Positions 52,301 to 61,388 of a stretch of DNA of 64,000 bases are shown piece by piece. The DNA lies in the NCBI RefSeq assembly GCF_900111025.1, contig NZ_FOFN01000002.1:434001-498000 (forward strand), in the 5' to 3' direction. Source of the stretch: Hyunsoonleella jejuensis (GTDB lineage Bacteria > Bacteroidota > Bacteroidia > Flavobacteriales > Flavobacteriaceae). Numbering within the stretch: position 1 is the stretch's first letter; every line of letters starts with the position of its first letter. The notes under the pieces were generated by a model. It ran no database searches. It worked only from the letters and a program-made list of their open reading frames with translations, and had not been told where the DNA came from. The translations under genes and the position numbers were made by a program.

Positions 52301-53689
52301 ATGGAGTTTAGCCAAAGCGACAACAACAATTTACCTCTTACTAAGTTTGAATCGATGTTAAAAACAAACCATGTTTTGTTTTTTGATTCTGAAGAATTTG
52401 AAAACATCATTCACCACTACCTCAACCAAGGCAAAATAGCTTTAGCAAAAAAGGCGATTAAGCTTGGTTTAGAACAACATCCTACCTCAATCAATTTAAG
52501 GTTATTTAAAGTTGAAGTGTTTGTATTTGAGAATAACTTAGATGAAGCTGATAAACTCTTAAATAGGCTCTATCAATTAGAACCCCATAATGAAGAAATC
52601 TTCATTCAAAAAGCCAATATTCTATCGAAACAAGATAACCATAAGAAAGCTATTGAAGTTCTTAAACATGCCCTAGACCTTTCCGAAGATGTAGTCGACA
52701 TTTACTCATTAATAGGAATGGAATATTTGTTCTTGGATGATTTTGAAGAAGCAAAAACATGTTTCATGAAGTGCTTAGAACAGGATCTTGATGATTATTC
52801 CGCATTATATAATGTGATTTACTGTTTTGAGTTTTTAGAACAACATAATGAAGCCATAGAGTATCTAAATATGTTTTTGGATAAAAACCCATACTGTGAA
52901 GTAGCATGGCACCAATTAGGTAAGCAATACGTTACCTTGAAAAAATATAAAAAAGCATTGGCGGCTTTTGACTTTGCTATAATTTCAGACGATTCTTTTG
53001 TTGGCGCCTATCTAGAACGCGGTAAGGTTTTAGAAAAACAAGGCGAATATCTAGAAGCCATTGAAAGCTATAGTATTACTTTAAAGCTAGACGACCCTAC
53101 TTCTTTTGCTCTATTGAGAATTGGTAGTTGTTACGAGAAGCTAAAAAAACACGACTTAGCTTTACAATATTATTATAAAACCGTTCATGAAGACCCGTTA
53201 TTAGACAAAGGTTGGATTGCGATTACTAGGTTCTACAAAAAACGTAAAAACCTTCAAAAAGCCTTATATTACATAAATAAAGCAATAAATATTGACTCGG
53301 AAAATGTGAACTACTGGAAGTTGTACGCGCAGATAAACCATCGTTTAAAATTTTTCGAGGAGGCAGAACGAGGCTACAAAAAAACATTAGAACTAGGTAA
53401 TTTTGAAATCGATACTTGGATTGCGCGAGGCGATCTATTACTGAAATTGGGCGAGCCAGAAGCTGCAATATTAAACTTTGAACAAGCACTAGAGTTTTAT
53501 CCGGAAAATGCCGAAATACAATACCGTTTAGGCGGATTGTTCTTTTCAATATTAGAAATAGATAAAGGCGTATTTCACCTAAGAAATGGTTTAAAAAACA
53601 ATAATGAATTTAGTTTTATTATAGATGAACTTTTCCCTGAACTTCTTAACAATCCACAGGTAAAAACCCTGTTTAATTCAAACTCATAA
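52301..53689 (+). CDS. TPR protein
   Basis: This is a 462-residue protein made of about 10-12 tetratricopeptide repeats without a signal peptide or membrane helix. It starts MEFSQSDNNNLPLTKFES. An in-frame GTG two codons upstream (52295) is less likely. The repeats end near FSFIIDELFPELLNN. It is probably a cytosolic scaffold. It lies between the aminotransferase and the DUF368 genes on the same strand, but a -7 element precedes the DUF368 gene, so the operon may break there. Confidence 0.88.
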   Translation: MEFSQSDNNNLPLTKFESMLKTNHVLFFDSEEFENIIHHYLNQGKIALAKKAIKLGLEQHPTSINLRLFKVEVFVFENNLDEADKLLNRLYQLEPHNEEIFIQKANILSKQDNHKKAIEVLKHALDLSEDVVDIYSLIGMEYLFLDDFEEAKTCFMKCLEQDLDDYSALYNVIYCFEFLEQHNEAIEYLNMFLDKNPYCEVAWHQLGKQYVTLKKYKKALAAFDFAIISDDSFVGAYLERGKVLEKQGEYLEAIESYSITLKLDDPTSFALLRIGSCYEKLKKHDLALQYYYKTVHEDPLLDKGWIAITRFYKKRKNLQKALYYINKAINIDSENVNYWKLYAQINHRLKFFEEAERGYKKTLELGNFEIDTWIARGDLLLKLGEPEAAILNFEQALEFYPENAEIQYRLGGLFFSILEIDKGVFHLRNGLKNNNEFSFIIDELFPELLNNPQVKTLFNSNS

Positions 53690-53705
53690 ATTACTTCAAA
53701 TTACA

Positions 53706-53713
53706 TACCTTTG
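53706..53713 (+). promoter_or_regulatory. -7 promoter element of first DUF368 gene
   Basis: TACCTTTG is an exact TAnnTTTG match 19 bp upstream of the start at 53733. Confidence 0.6.
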
Positions 53714-53732
53714 ATTTTTTTAAAATCAAAGT

Positions 53733-54653
53733 ATGCAACGACGTCTAGTAGATTATCTTATAATTTCCTTAAAGGGTGTGGCTATGGGGGCTGCCGATGC
53801 TGTTCCTGGAGTTTCTGGTGGTACTATTGCCTTTATTTCTGGTATTTATGAAGAATTAATTTCTACAATAAGCAATATAAACCTATCCCTTTTCAAAACA
53901 CTATTTCAAAAAGGAATTAAACAGTTTTGGAAAGCACTTAATGGTAATTTTATTGTTGCTTTATTAGGCGGAATTGTGGTTAGCTTTGTGTCGTTTATGA
54001 GGTTAGCAAAATATCTATTAGAGTATCACCCTGTGCTCATCTGGTCTTTTTTCTTCGGACTTATTATTGCGAGTATTTATTTCGTTGGTAAGCAAATTAC
54101 TAAATGGAATGTTGGAACAGTTATCTCATTTATTATAGGAACATTAGTAGCTTTCTATATTTCTACGCTACCTTCAATGGAGAATAATGATAACCCTTAC
54201 TTTTTATTTATTGCAGGAGCTATAGCCATTTGTGCCATGATTTTACCCGGAATATCAGGTTCTTTCATATTAATTATTTTAGGAGCTTATAAAACATTGA
54301 GTAACGCTATTCATGACATCAATATCAAAGAAATCGCGCTATTTAGTTTTGGTGCCGTATTTGGTTTATTAAGTTTTAGCCATGTTCTAAAATGGCTTTT
54401 TAAACATTACCATAATACCACTTTAGCCTTATTAACAGGTTTTATCCTTGGGTCTTTAAATAAAGTATGGCCGTGGAAAGAAACACTATCATGGTATACC
54501 AACTCCAAAGGGATTAAATTACCCCTACTACAAAAAAGTGTTTCCCCCATAAGTTTTAATGGCGACAACCAACTTGTTTTTGCAATTGTTTTAATGATTT
54601 TAGGGTTTTTAACTATTTTTATTCTCGAAAAATTGGGCAGTAAAAAGCAATAA
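53733..54653 (+). CDS. DUF368 membrane protein (undecaprenyl-phosphate translocase family)
   Basis: This is a 306-residue protein with about eight membrane helices. The family motif GAADAVPGVSGGTIAF (about residues 19-34) and its internal repeat, PGISGSFILIILG (about 170), mark the inverted duplication. DUF368 was shown in other bacteria (PopT) to carry undecaprenyl phosphate across the inner membrane for cell-wall synthesis. Its stop overlaps the start of a second DUF368 gene (TAATG). Whether both copies do the same job is unknown. Confidence 0.9.
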   Translation: MQRRLVDYLIISLKGVAMGAADAVPGVSGGTIAFISGIYEELISTISNINLSLFKTLFQKGIKQFWKALNGNFIVALLGGIVVSFVSFMRLAKYLLEYHPVLIWSFFFGLIIASIYFVGKQITKWNVGTVISFIIGTLVAFYISTLPSMENNDNPYFLFIAGAIAICAMILPGISGSFILIILGAYKTLSNAIHDINIKEIALFSFGAVFGLLSFSHVLKWLFKHYHNTTLALLTGFILGSLNKVWPWKETLSWYTNSKGIKLPLLQKSVSPISFNGDNQLVFAIVLMILGFLTIFILEKLGSKKQ

Positions 54654-55669
54654 TGGAAAACACAAGAACTCTTAATGATAAACTTTTTCTTGTACTGAAA
54701 GGACTCGGTATGGGTGCCGCCAACAAAGTACCAGGAGTATCTGGAGGTGTAGTAGCTTTTGTTGCTGGGTTTTACGAGGAGTTTATATATTCACTAAAAA
54801 AAGTAAATGGTAAGGCTTTCAAACTGCTTATTAATGGTAGGTTTAAAAGCTTTTTTAATTACATAAACGGTCGCTTTTTAAGCTTACTATTTCTGGGGAT
54901 GATTGTAAGCTATTTTAGCGTTTCAAAAATTTTAGATTACCTCATTTTACATTATGAATTGTACGTGTGGAGCGTGTTTTTTGGAATGATAATCGGATCT
55001 ATATACTACATTAACAAAGACTTTAACGATTGGAACAACAGAACCATTTTGTCGTTATGCTTAGGTATTGCAATTGGTTTGGGTATAAGTTTTTTAAATC
55101 CTGCCAAGGAGAATGATAATTTATTATTCGTGTTCTTCTGCGGTATTATTAGTGTTTCTGGTATGACGCTTCCGGGTTTTTCTGGTTCGTTCATACTTAT
55201 TCTTCTAGGTAATTACGTACTTTTATTAGTAGATTCCGTAAACGCACTTTACGATTCTATGTCTGATATATTAAGTGGAAATATAGACTTTATACATAAC
55301 GAAAGTCGTATAAGAATGTTAAAGGTACTGGCTGTATTTACATTAGGTTCTGTTACTGGTCTTGTTACATTTTCGCATATGCTTAGTTATATACTTAAAC
55401 ATTATAAAAGTATAACCACAGCCTCTATAATAGGATTTATTATTGGATCCTTAGGTGTGGTTTGGCCTTGGAAAAAAACTATATATAAACATTTAGACAA
55501 CGGCACTTTTATGCTGGATTCCAGAGGTGAAAAAATAGTAGAAAATTACAAACGGTATATTCCAGAATTAACAGCTGAAACCTACTATGCCATTGGCTTT
55601 GTATTATTAGGTTTGGCTATAGTAGTTGGTTTAGAAATTTACGGACAAAAACAGAAAAAACATGCTTAA
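54653..55669 (+). CDS. DUF368 membrane protein, second tandem copy
   Basis: This is a 338-residue paralogue of the preceding protein, with GAANKVPGVSGGVVAF and the second repeat motif PGFSGSFILILLG. One conserved position (DAVPG) is changed to NKVPG here, which may matter for phosphate recognition. It is translationally coupled to the first copy by TAATG and overlaps aroE by 8 bp at the other end. The three genes form one tight unit. Confidence 0.9.
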   Translation: MENTRTLNDKLFLVLKGLGMGAANKVPGVSGGVVAFVAGFYEEFIYSLKKVNGKAFKLLINGRFKSFFNYINGRFLSLLFLGMIVSYFSVSKILDYLILHYELYVWSVFFGMIIGSIYYINKDFNDWNNRTILSLCLGIAIGLGISFLNPAKENDNLLFVFFCGIISVSGMTLPGFSGSFILILLGNYVLLLVDSVNALYDSMSDILSGNIDFIHNESRIRMLKVLAVFTLGSVTGLVTFSHMLSYILKHYKSITTASIIGFIIGSLGVVWPWKKTIYKHLDNGTFMLDSRGEKIVENYKRYIPELTAETYYAIGFVLLGLAIVVGLEIYGQKQKKHA

Positions 55670-56405
55670 ACTAGGACTTCTAGGTAAAAATATTTCCTAT
55701 TCATTTTCAAGAACTTATTTTAAAACCAAGTTTGAAAAGGAAAATATTTCTGGTATTAGTTATGAGAATTTTGATATTGAAGACATTTCCCGTTTCCCAG
55801 AAATCGTCAAAAATACTGAAGGTTTAAAAGGACTTAATGTAACAATACCTTATAAAGAAGAAGTTATACCATATTTGGACAAGCTAAACAAAAAAGCAAA
55901 GGCTATTGGTGCTGTAAATACTATAAAAATTACAAAAAAAGGGAAACTAATAGGTTATAATACAGATTGCTATGGTTTTATTAATTCATTAAAACCCCTT
56001 TTAAAAAAACATCACAAAAAAGCATTAATTTTGGGTACAGGAGGGGCAAGTAAAGCCGTAATTTACACCCTAAGAAAAAAAGGCATAACCTGTCATTACG
56101 TTTCTAGAACAGCTTCAAAAAACGTAACATACACTTATTCAGATTTAAACGAAGCAATTATTTCCGAATATCAAATTATCGTAAACTGCACGCCACTGGG
56201 AACGTTTCCAAATATTGAAGATTGCCCTAGCATCCCTTATGAAGGTATTACTAGCAGGCATATTCTTTTCGATTTAATTTATAATCCAGAGGAAACTACC
56301 TTCTTAAAACTTGGGAAACAAAAGGGCGCCACTACAATTAACGGGCATAACATGTTAAAGTTACAAGCAGAGAAAGCTTGGGCCATATGGAATCTTCTTC
56401 AATAA
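55662..56405 (+). CDS. aroE: Shikimate dehydrogenase
   Basis: This is a 247-residue enzyme reducing 3-dehydroshikimate with NADPH in aromatic amino acid synthesis. LGLLGKNISYSFSRTYF gives the substrate pocket, NVTIPYKEEVIPYLD contains the catalytic Lys, and GAVNTI follows. The nucleotide loop is LILGTGGASKAV (about 123-134). The protein is short against the usual 270-290, but all motifs are present. It overlaps the DUF368 gene by 8 bp. Confidence 0.94.
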   Translation: MLKLGLLGKNISYSFSRTYFKTKFEKENISGISYENFDIEDISRFPEIVKNTEGLKGLNVTIPYKEEVIPYLDKLNKKAKAIGAVNTIKITKKGKLIGYNTDCYGFINSLKPLLKKHHKKALILGTGGASKAVIYTLRKKGITCHYVSRTASKNVTYTYSDLNEAIISEYQIIVNCTPLGTFPNIEDCPSIPYEGITSRHILFDLIYNPEETTFLKLGKQKGATTINGHNMLKLQAEKAWAIWNLLQ

Positions 56406-56459
56406 GTGTTTTCAATATTAAAAACACCTTTCCTGCTTTGTAAATATTACAGTAGTTAG

Positions 56460-56467
56460 TATCTTTA
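56460..56467 (+). promoter_or_regulatory. -7 promoter-like element of DUF349 gene
   Basis: TATCTTTA is one base from TAnnTTTG, with TTTG 19 bp further upstream as a possible -33 element. The start at 56502 is 34 bp downstream. Confidence 0.4.
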
Positions 56468-56501
56468 AACAAAACTAAAGGAACCCTAAACATTTATTAA
56501 A

Positions 56502-58457
56502 ATGTCTGAGCCAGATAACCTGCAAGATGCAGATGGAAAAAATAAAAGCATAGAAGTGCCCGAAACAAACGTTGAGGACACCAAAAACACTGTGCCCATA
56601 AACGATACTGAAACTGAAGAGGATAAAAGCAACGAAGAAGATATTTCTAATAACTCTGAAGATGACGGCGTGAATGAAATAGAAGAATCTAATGCGGAGG
56701 ACGCGGAAGATGAAGGCAATAAAGAGCGACATACTATAGCATTTAAAGAGTATGATAAAATGTCTTTAGAAGCGCTTGCTATTGAATTAGAAAAACTTTT
56801 AGGAAGTGAAAAAGTCCAAGCAATTAGAGCTCATGTTGATGCTATTAGAACTGAATTTAAATCTAAATTCAATGCCTTAGTTGATGAAAAAAAGGCAGAC
56901 TTTATAAATGATGGTGGTAATGAGATAGATTTTTATTATTCAAGTCCTGTACAAAAACGTTTTAAATCAGCATATAAAGACTATCGCAATAAGCTGAATC
57001 AGCATTACAAAAATATTGAGCAAAATCTAAAACAAAATCTTCAAGACAAACTTGAAATTATTGAAGAGCTAAAAGGATTAATTAATGTTGAAGAAAATAT
57101 AAACACCACGTACAAACATTTTAAGGAATTACAGGACCGTTGGAGAAATACAGGACCAATTCCAAGAGATAAATACAATAATGCATGGAATAGCTATCAC
57201 CATCATGTTGAAATGTTCTATGATTTTTTACATTTAAATAGAGACTTACGCGATTTAGATTTTAAACATAATTTAGAAAAAAAGCTTAAAATTATTGAAC
57301 GCGCCGAAGAACTTGCAAAAGATGATGATGCTATGCATGCCTTCAGGGAGCTGCAAGAACTACACAAAATGTGGAAAGAAGAGTTAGGCCCTGTAGGTAA
57401 AGAGCACCGAGAAGTTATTTGGGAACGATTTAAAGCTGCTACAAAGGCTATAAACGAAAAAAAGCAACTCTATTTTAAAGAGATCGATAAAGTTTATGAA
57501 AAAAATCTAGAGAAAAAGCAGGATATAATTTCTAAGATAGAAGCCATTGCGGAAGAATCTACAAATTCCCACGGCGGATGGCAAAAAAAAATAAAGGAAA
57601 TTGAAACCTTACGAGAAGCTTTTTTTAATGCTGGTAAAGTACCTATAAAAGTAAACGAAGCCACTTGGGCAAAATTCAAGGATGCCGTTAGAAACTTCAA
57701 CAGAAAAAAGAATGCCTTTTATAAAGAATTAAAAAAGGAACAATACCAAAATCTGCAGAAAAAAAGAGAACTAGTTAAAATTGCGGAAGACAATAAAGAC
57801 AGTGAGGATTTTGAGGCTACAACACCTTTGATGAAAAAAATTCAAAGTGACTGGAAAAAAATTGGTCATGTACCTAGAAAGGATAGTGATAAAATTTGGA
57901 AACAATTTAAAACAGCATGTAATGCTTATTTTGACAAGTTGCATTCTAAGCGAAATGAAGCCAACAAAGAGTTTATAGAGGCATACAACAAGAAGCAGGA
58001 ACTATTAAGCACACTTAAAGAATTAAAACTTACAAAAGATAAAGACAAAGATTTAGAGACAATAAAAGCACACGTAAATACTTGGAAAAACATTGGAAGA
58101 GTGCCAAATGACAAACGTTTTATTGAAGGTAAATTTAACAAAGCCATAGACGAATTATTTTCTAAATTAAACGTTGATAAAAATGAAGCTGAAATGATCA
58201 AGTTTGAAACCAAACTTGAAACATTAAATAGTAATGATGATGACCATAGAAGCTTAGACAACGAACGTTCTTTTATACGTAAGAAGATTGACGAAGTAAA
58301 AGGTCAAATAAACCAATTGGAAAATAATCTGCAGTTTTTTACAAATGTTGATGATGATAATCCATTGGTAAAAGAAGTGAATTCTAATATTGAAAAGCAC
58401 AAAAAAGAGCTTAAACTTTGGAAAACAAAACTTAGTAAAATCAAAGAATTATATTAA
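56502..58457 (+). CDS. DUF349 repeat protein
   Basis: This is a 651-residue cytosolic protein. A 75-residue acidic disordered N-terminus is followed by at least five DUF349 helical repeats. Each carries a version of 'W(K/R)xxGxVPRxxxxxxWxxF', for example DRWRNTGPIPRDKYNNAWNS, DWKKIGHVPRKDSDKIWKQF and WKNIGRVPNDKRFIEGKFN. It ends in coiled coil. The family function is not established. Reading continues to a strong bidirectional terminator. Confidence 0.92.
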   Translation: MSEPDNLQDADGKNKSIEVPETNVEDTKNTVPINDTETEEDKSNEEDISNNSEDDGVNEIEESNAEDAEDEGNKERHTIAFKEYDKMSLEALAIELEKLLGSEKVQAIRAHVDAIRTEFKSKFNALVDEKKADFINDGGNEIDFYYSSPVQKRFKSAYKDYRNKLNQHYKNIEQNLKQNLQDKLEIIEELKGLINVEENINTTYKHFKELQDRWRNTGPIPRDKYNNAWNSYHHHVEMFYDFLHLNRDLRDLDFKHNLEKKLKIIERAEELAKDDDAMHAFRELQELHKMWKEELGPVGKEHREVIWERFKAATKAINEKKQLYFKEIDKVYEKNLEKKQDIISKIEAIAEESTNSHGGWQKKIKEIETLREAFFNAGKVPIKVNEATWAKFKDAVRNFNRKKNAFYKELKKEQYQNLQKKRELVKIAEDNKDSEDFEATTPLMKKIQSDWKKIGHVPRKDSDKIWKQFKTACNAYFDKLHSKRNEANKEFIEAYNKKQELLSTLKELKLTKDKDKDLETIKAHVNTWKNIGRVPNDKRFIEGKFNKAIDELFSKLNVDKNEAEMIKFETKLETLNSNDDDHRSLDNERSFIRKKIDEVKGQINQLENNLQFFTNVDDDNPLVKEVNSNIEKHKKELKLWKTKLSKIKELY

Positions 58458-58476
58458 AAAAAATCAGTTTTTGAAT

Positions 58477-58514
58477 AAAAAAGAGGTGCTACAAATATGT
58501 AACACCTCTTTTTT
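58477..58514. terminator. Bidirectional terminator between DUF349 and lipoprotein genes
   Basis: AAAAAAGAGGTG and CACCTCTTTTTT form a 12-bp perfect stem, extendable inward by TACA/TGTA-type pairs. It serves convergent genes. Confidence 0.85.
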
Positions 58515-58540
58515 TAATTAATAATATTTCCCTTTTTCAT

Positions 58541-59416
58541 TTATCGCGTAGCAGTACCAGAAACACTAACTACGGGCCCTGTTCCCATAGTTATGGCTGT
58601 ATGGTCTGCGGCATTAGCAGGTACCATGTGCGCCAAAGGTTTTAAAGCGAACGGCGCAGGACTGTTATCTGGCAAAGGTTCAACAGAAATAACCACAGTT
58701 CTACCTTTTAAATCTGTTGGAAACGTAACACCTGCGGCCGACCCCATTACATAATCCTCTCCGGGATAACCTGGACCGTTGCCCGAAGTACCTTTGTAGG
58801 GAGACGTAGCTGCATTGTTATCTGCCATGGCAGGATCAATAAAAGTACCTGTTGATACTGGAGTATCGTCAAAGACTACCCAGCCTTCGTATTGCCAGCC
58901 AGCAGAAAGTGTTGGTAAATTTAAACCTGTCGCAGGACTTCCGCTGGAGTTATCTAAAAACCATACACCACTAGCTTCATTTGTCATATCCGCATCCGTG
59001 GGAGTAGCTAAAATATAGGTACCACTTGCTGATGAAAAATCTGCCACGATACCCTCTGAGTTTAATGTTGCACTCTGTCCTGAAAAATCACCTACCAAAA
59101 CCTTTGTGTCTGCTGGAGCAGGATCGGGATCCACAGAAGGCTCAATGGAAAGTACAAATCGTGTCGCACTGTTCAGCATATCTGAATTTACTTCAAATAC
59201 CTGCGCTGAAGTAACATCTGAAAATGTTCCCGTTGAAACTGGAGCGCCATTCACTATTATCCAACCTTCATATACATAATCATCACCTAAAGATTCTAAT
59301 CCTTGTAAATTCAACGTAAGATTTGAAGTTGATGGTCCGTTGTTGTCATCATCGTTACTACAAGACGTAGTAAAAATTCCTATTGCCATTAAGGCTAAAA
59401 ACATTTTTTTAATCAT
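58541..59416 (-). CDS. Surface lipoprotein with duplicated anti-sigma-like beta domain
   Basis: This is a 291-residue lipoprotein starting at ATG 59416 (MIKKMFLALMAIGIFTTSC). The lipobox Cys is followed by SNDDDNNG, a strong flavobacterial surface-export signal. Two similar beta domains follow: YEGWIIVNGAPVSTGTFSDV near 50 and YEGWVVFDDTPVSTGTFIDP near 180. The repeats resemble the C-terminal domain of RskA-type anti-sigma factors, but there is no cytosolic part, so that label only describes the fold. The longer frame to 59449 begins upstream of the predicted transcription start. Confidence 0.75.
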   Translation of the reverse strand: MIKKMFLALMAIGIFTTSCSNDDDNNGPSTSNLTLNLQGLESLGDDYVYEGWIIVNGAPVSTGTFSDVTSAQVFEVNSDMLNSATRFVLSIEPSVDPDPAPADTKVLVGDFSGQSATLNSEGIVADFSSASGTYILATPTDADMTNEASGVWFLDNSSGSPATGLNLPTLSAGWQYEGWVVFDDTPVSTGTFIDPAMADNNAATSPYKGTSGNGPGYPGEDYVMGSAAGVTFPTDLKGRTVVISVEPLPDNSPAPFALKPLAHMVPANAADHTAITMGTGPVVSVSGTATR

Positions 59417-59446
59417 TGCTATAATTTTTAATTTATTATTACAATT

Positions 59447-59454
59447 CAAAATTA
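59447..59454 (-). promoter_or_regulatory. -7 promoter element of surface lipoprotein gene
   Basis: The minus strand reads TAATTTTG, an exact TAnnTTTG match 30 bp upstream of ATG 59416. It overlaps the start of the longest ORF, supporting the shorter start. Confidence 0.5.
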
Positions 59455-59491
59455 TAGCTCATAGATGACCCAAAATGTTAGCTATCTAACA

Positions 59492-60163
59492 TTAGGCAGA
59501 TTTTTTATAAATTCTTATCTCTTTTCTGGTAAATTCAATGATATTATCTTCTTTCAATTCGTTTAAAAGAATATTTAAAGTTGGTCTTGAGGTTCCTATT
59601 AAAGATGCAATATCCTTTTGCGTATATGGGTGATGGATAATCTTATCACCTGTTTTTTCACAATCGTATCCATAATCTGTACATAATTCATGAAGGAATT
59701 CCATTAAACGGGTTTTAGTATCTTTAAATAAAAGCAACTGAAGCCGTCTTTCTAATTTTTTAAGCTTAAAACCTATGAATTTATACACTTTAAAACTAAA
59801 GGTTTGATTGTCCCTCATCAGGTTGTGCATGGTCTCAACTCCAATGGGGCAAATACTGGTAGTATTATCTATAGACATTGCAAATTCATCCCGCTTTGAT
59901 TCTCCAAATATGGCGGTTTCGCCAAACAACTCACCTCTTGTAAGTATAGCTTTAACGACTTCTTCCCCATCTTCATTATAATATCCCAACTTAACTTTAC
60001 CTTTTTCAATAAGGTAAACTTTATTAGCAGAGTCATCTTCAAAATAAATATAATCTTGTTTTTTATACGCATCAAAATCATGTTGCGATTTGTAAGCCTT
60101 AAATTTATGGGGGCATAATATTTTAAAAAGATTAGTGTCTTCAAAAAACCAAAGGGACTTCAT
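59492..60163 (-). CDS. Crp/Fnr family transcriptional regulator
   Basis: This is a 223-residue regulator starting at MKSLWFFEDTNLFKILCP. The cyclic-nucleotide-binding fold covers about 20-130 (IYFEDDSANKVYLIEKGKVK, LTRGELFGETAIFGESK). The HTH_Crp domain has YTQKDIASLIGTSRPTLNIL. The N-terminus has only one Cys (LCPHK), so an Fnr-type iron-sulfur cluster is unlikely. The upstream ATG at 60199 would add 12 residues outside the family. The surface lipoprotein gene lies downstream on the same strand and may be a target. Confidence 0.92.
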   Translation of the reverse strand: MKSLWFFEDTNLFKILCPHKFKAYKSQHDFDAYKKQDYIYFEDDSANKVYLIEKGKVKLGYYNEDGEEVVKAILTRGELFGETAIFGESKRDEFAMSIDNTTSICPIGVETMHNLMRDNQTFSFKVYKFIGFKLKKLERRLQLLLFKDTKTRLMEFLHELCTDYGYDCEKTGDKIIHHPYTQKDIASLIGTSRPTLNILLNELKEDNIIEFTRKEIRIYKKSA

Positions 60164-60224
60164 TGCTAGCGTTTTTATTAGGTAAATGTCGTGAAACAAT
60201 GATGATACTTACGTTAACAGTATA

Positions 60225-60253
60225 AAAAAACCTCCAAATTTTGGAGGTTTTTT
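60225..60253 (-). terminator. Terminator after DUF5606 gene
   Basis: AAAAAACCTCCAA and TTGGAGGTTTTTT pair perfectly over 13 bp around a short loop, directly at the stop of the DUF5606 gene. On the minus strand it reads into a U-run. Confidence 0.85.
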
Positions 60254-60676
60254 TTATTCTTCTTCGTCACTTGTTGTATCATCGTCATCAAGTAAGTTTA
60301 GCATTTCATGCTTTTGTAACAAGTTATACCATTGAATTACCTTTTTTATATCGCTTGCATATACCCTGTCTTCATCATAATCTGGCAAGACATCAAAAAA
60401 GTATTCTTCTAATTTATCCTTACTATCCTTTGGCTTTACACTGCATAACTTACCATCCTCCTTATCTCTTATCTTACCTAAAACCTTGTATAACGGCACC
60501 TCCTCGGTTAATGTATAAATTGCTATTTCGCTTAATACACTTACATTGTTTTGTAAGCTTATGGACAAGCGTTTTCCATCCATTAAAGATTCTGCAACAA
60601 ACCCACCACGCGTCTGCGTTATTAGTTTATAAAGCCCTGGCTTACCAGAAATGGCTAATACTTTTTCTAAGCCCAT
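60254..60676 (-). CDS. DUF5606 domain-containing protein
   Basis: This is a 140-residue protein with MGLEKVLAISGKPGLYKLITQTRGGFVAESL at the start, the hallmark of DUF5606 in Bacteroidota, and an acidic C-terminal tail. A small beta-barrel-like N-domain is followed by helices (VIQWYNLLQKHEML). Function is unknown. It follows def by 55 bp, in the ruvX-def-DUF5606 order I recognise as common in the phylum. Confidence 0.85.
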   Translation of the reverse strand: MGLEKVLAISGKPGLYKLITQTRGGFVAESLMDGKRLSISLQNNVSVLSEIAIYTLTEEVPLYKVLGKIRDKEDGKLCSVKPKDSKDKLEEYFFDVLPDYDEDRVYASDIKKVIQWYNLLQKHEMLNLLDDDDTTSDEEE

Positions 60677-60731
60677 ATAATTCTGTTTTTAAAGAGGCGC
60701 AAATATCATATTTTATGATGTAACACAAAAA

Positions 60732-61322
60732 TTATCGCTTCTTTTTTTGATTTGGGAAACGCATTCTATAGTCTACATTTATTTTTCCTTTTGAAATGTT
60801 GGAAAGTTTTCCTTTTATTAAGCGTTTTTTAAAACTTGATAGTTTATCAGTAAATAAAATACCTTCAATATGGTCGTATTCATGCTGTATAACCCTAGCT
60901 ATTAAACCGCCAAATGTTTCTGTGTGCTTATTAAAGTGCTCATCAAAATACTCAATGGTAATTTCTGGTTGCCTAAACACATCTTCTCTCACATCAGGAA
61001 TACTTAAACATCCTTCATTAAATGCCCATTTATCACCCGCTTCTTGAATAATCTTTGCATTAATAAAAACACGTTTAAAATCTTTCAACGCATTTCTCTC
61101 TGCTTCAGGAAGCTCCTCATCTTCGCCAAATGGTGAAGTATCTACCAAAAACAATCTAATTGGCAAACCTATTTGTGGTGCTGCAAGCCCTACTCCCATA
61201 GCATTATACATGGTTTCAAACATATTCTCTAGTAGTTTATCTAATTCTGGATAGTCTTTTGCTATGTCCGTGCCTTTCTTTTTAAGGACAGGGTCGCCAT
61301 AAGCCACTATTGGTAAAATCAT
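60732..61322 (-). CDS. def: Peptide deformylase
   Basis: This is a 196-residue metal-dependent enzyme removing the formyl group from nascent proteins. All three motifs are intact: GVGLAAPQIGLP (about 42-53), EGCLSIPDV (Cys ligand, about 113) and QHEYDHIEGIL (HExxH, about 155). It is the only deformylase in the window. A -7 element lies 20 bp upstream. Confidence 0.96.
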   Translation of the reverse strand: MILPIVAYGDPVLKKKGTDIAKDYPELDKLLENMFETMYNAMGVGLAAPQIGLPIRLFLVDTSPFGEDEELPEAERNALKDFKRVFINAKIIQEAGDKWAFNEGCLSIPDVREDVFRQPEITIEYFDEHFNKHTETFGGLIARVIQHEYDHIEGILFTDKLSSFKKRLIKGKLSNISKGKINVDYRMRFPNQKKKR

Positions 61323-61341
61323 TGGTCAGGATTATTTTTGG

Positions 61342-61349
61342 CAAAAATA
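61342..61349 (-). promoter_or_regulatory. -7 promoter element of def
   Basis: The minus strand reads TATTTTTG, an exact TAnnTTTG match 20 bp upstream of the start. Confidence 0.55.
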
Positions 61350-61388
61350 CAATTCTTGTATCGTAAATTAATTTATTGTGGCAAAAAT

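Noticed and set aside
60241..60723. 160-residue antisense ORF across DUF5606
   Set aside because: Composition is His/Tyr/Leu-rich as expected of a reverse frame, and the minus-strand gene has family support.
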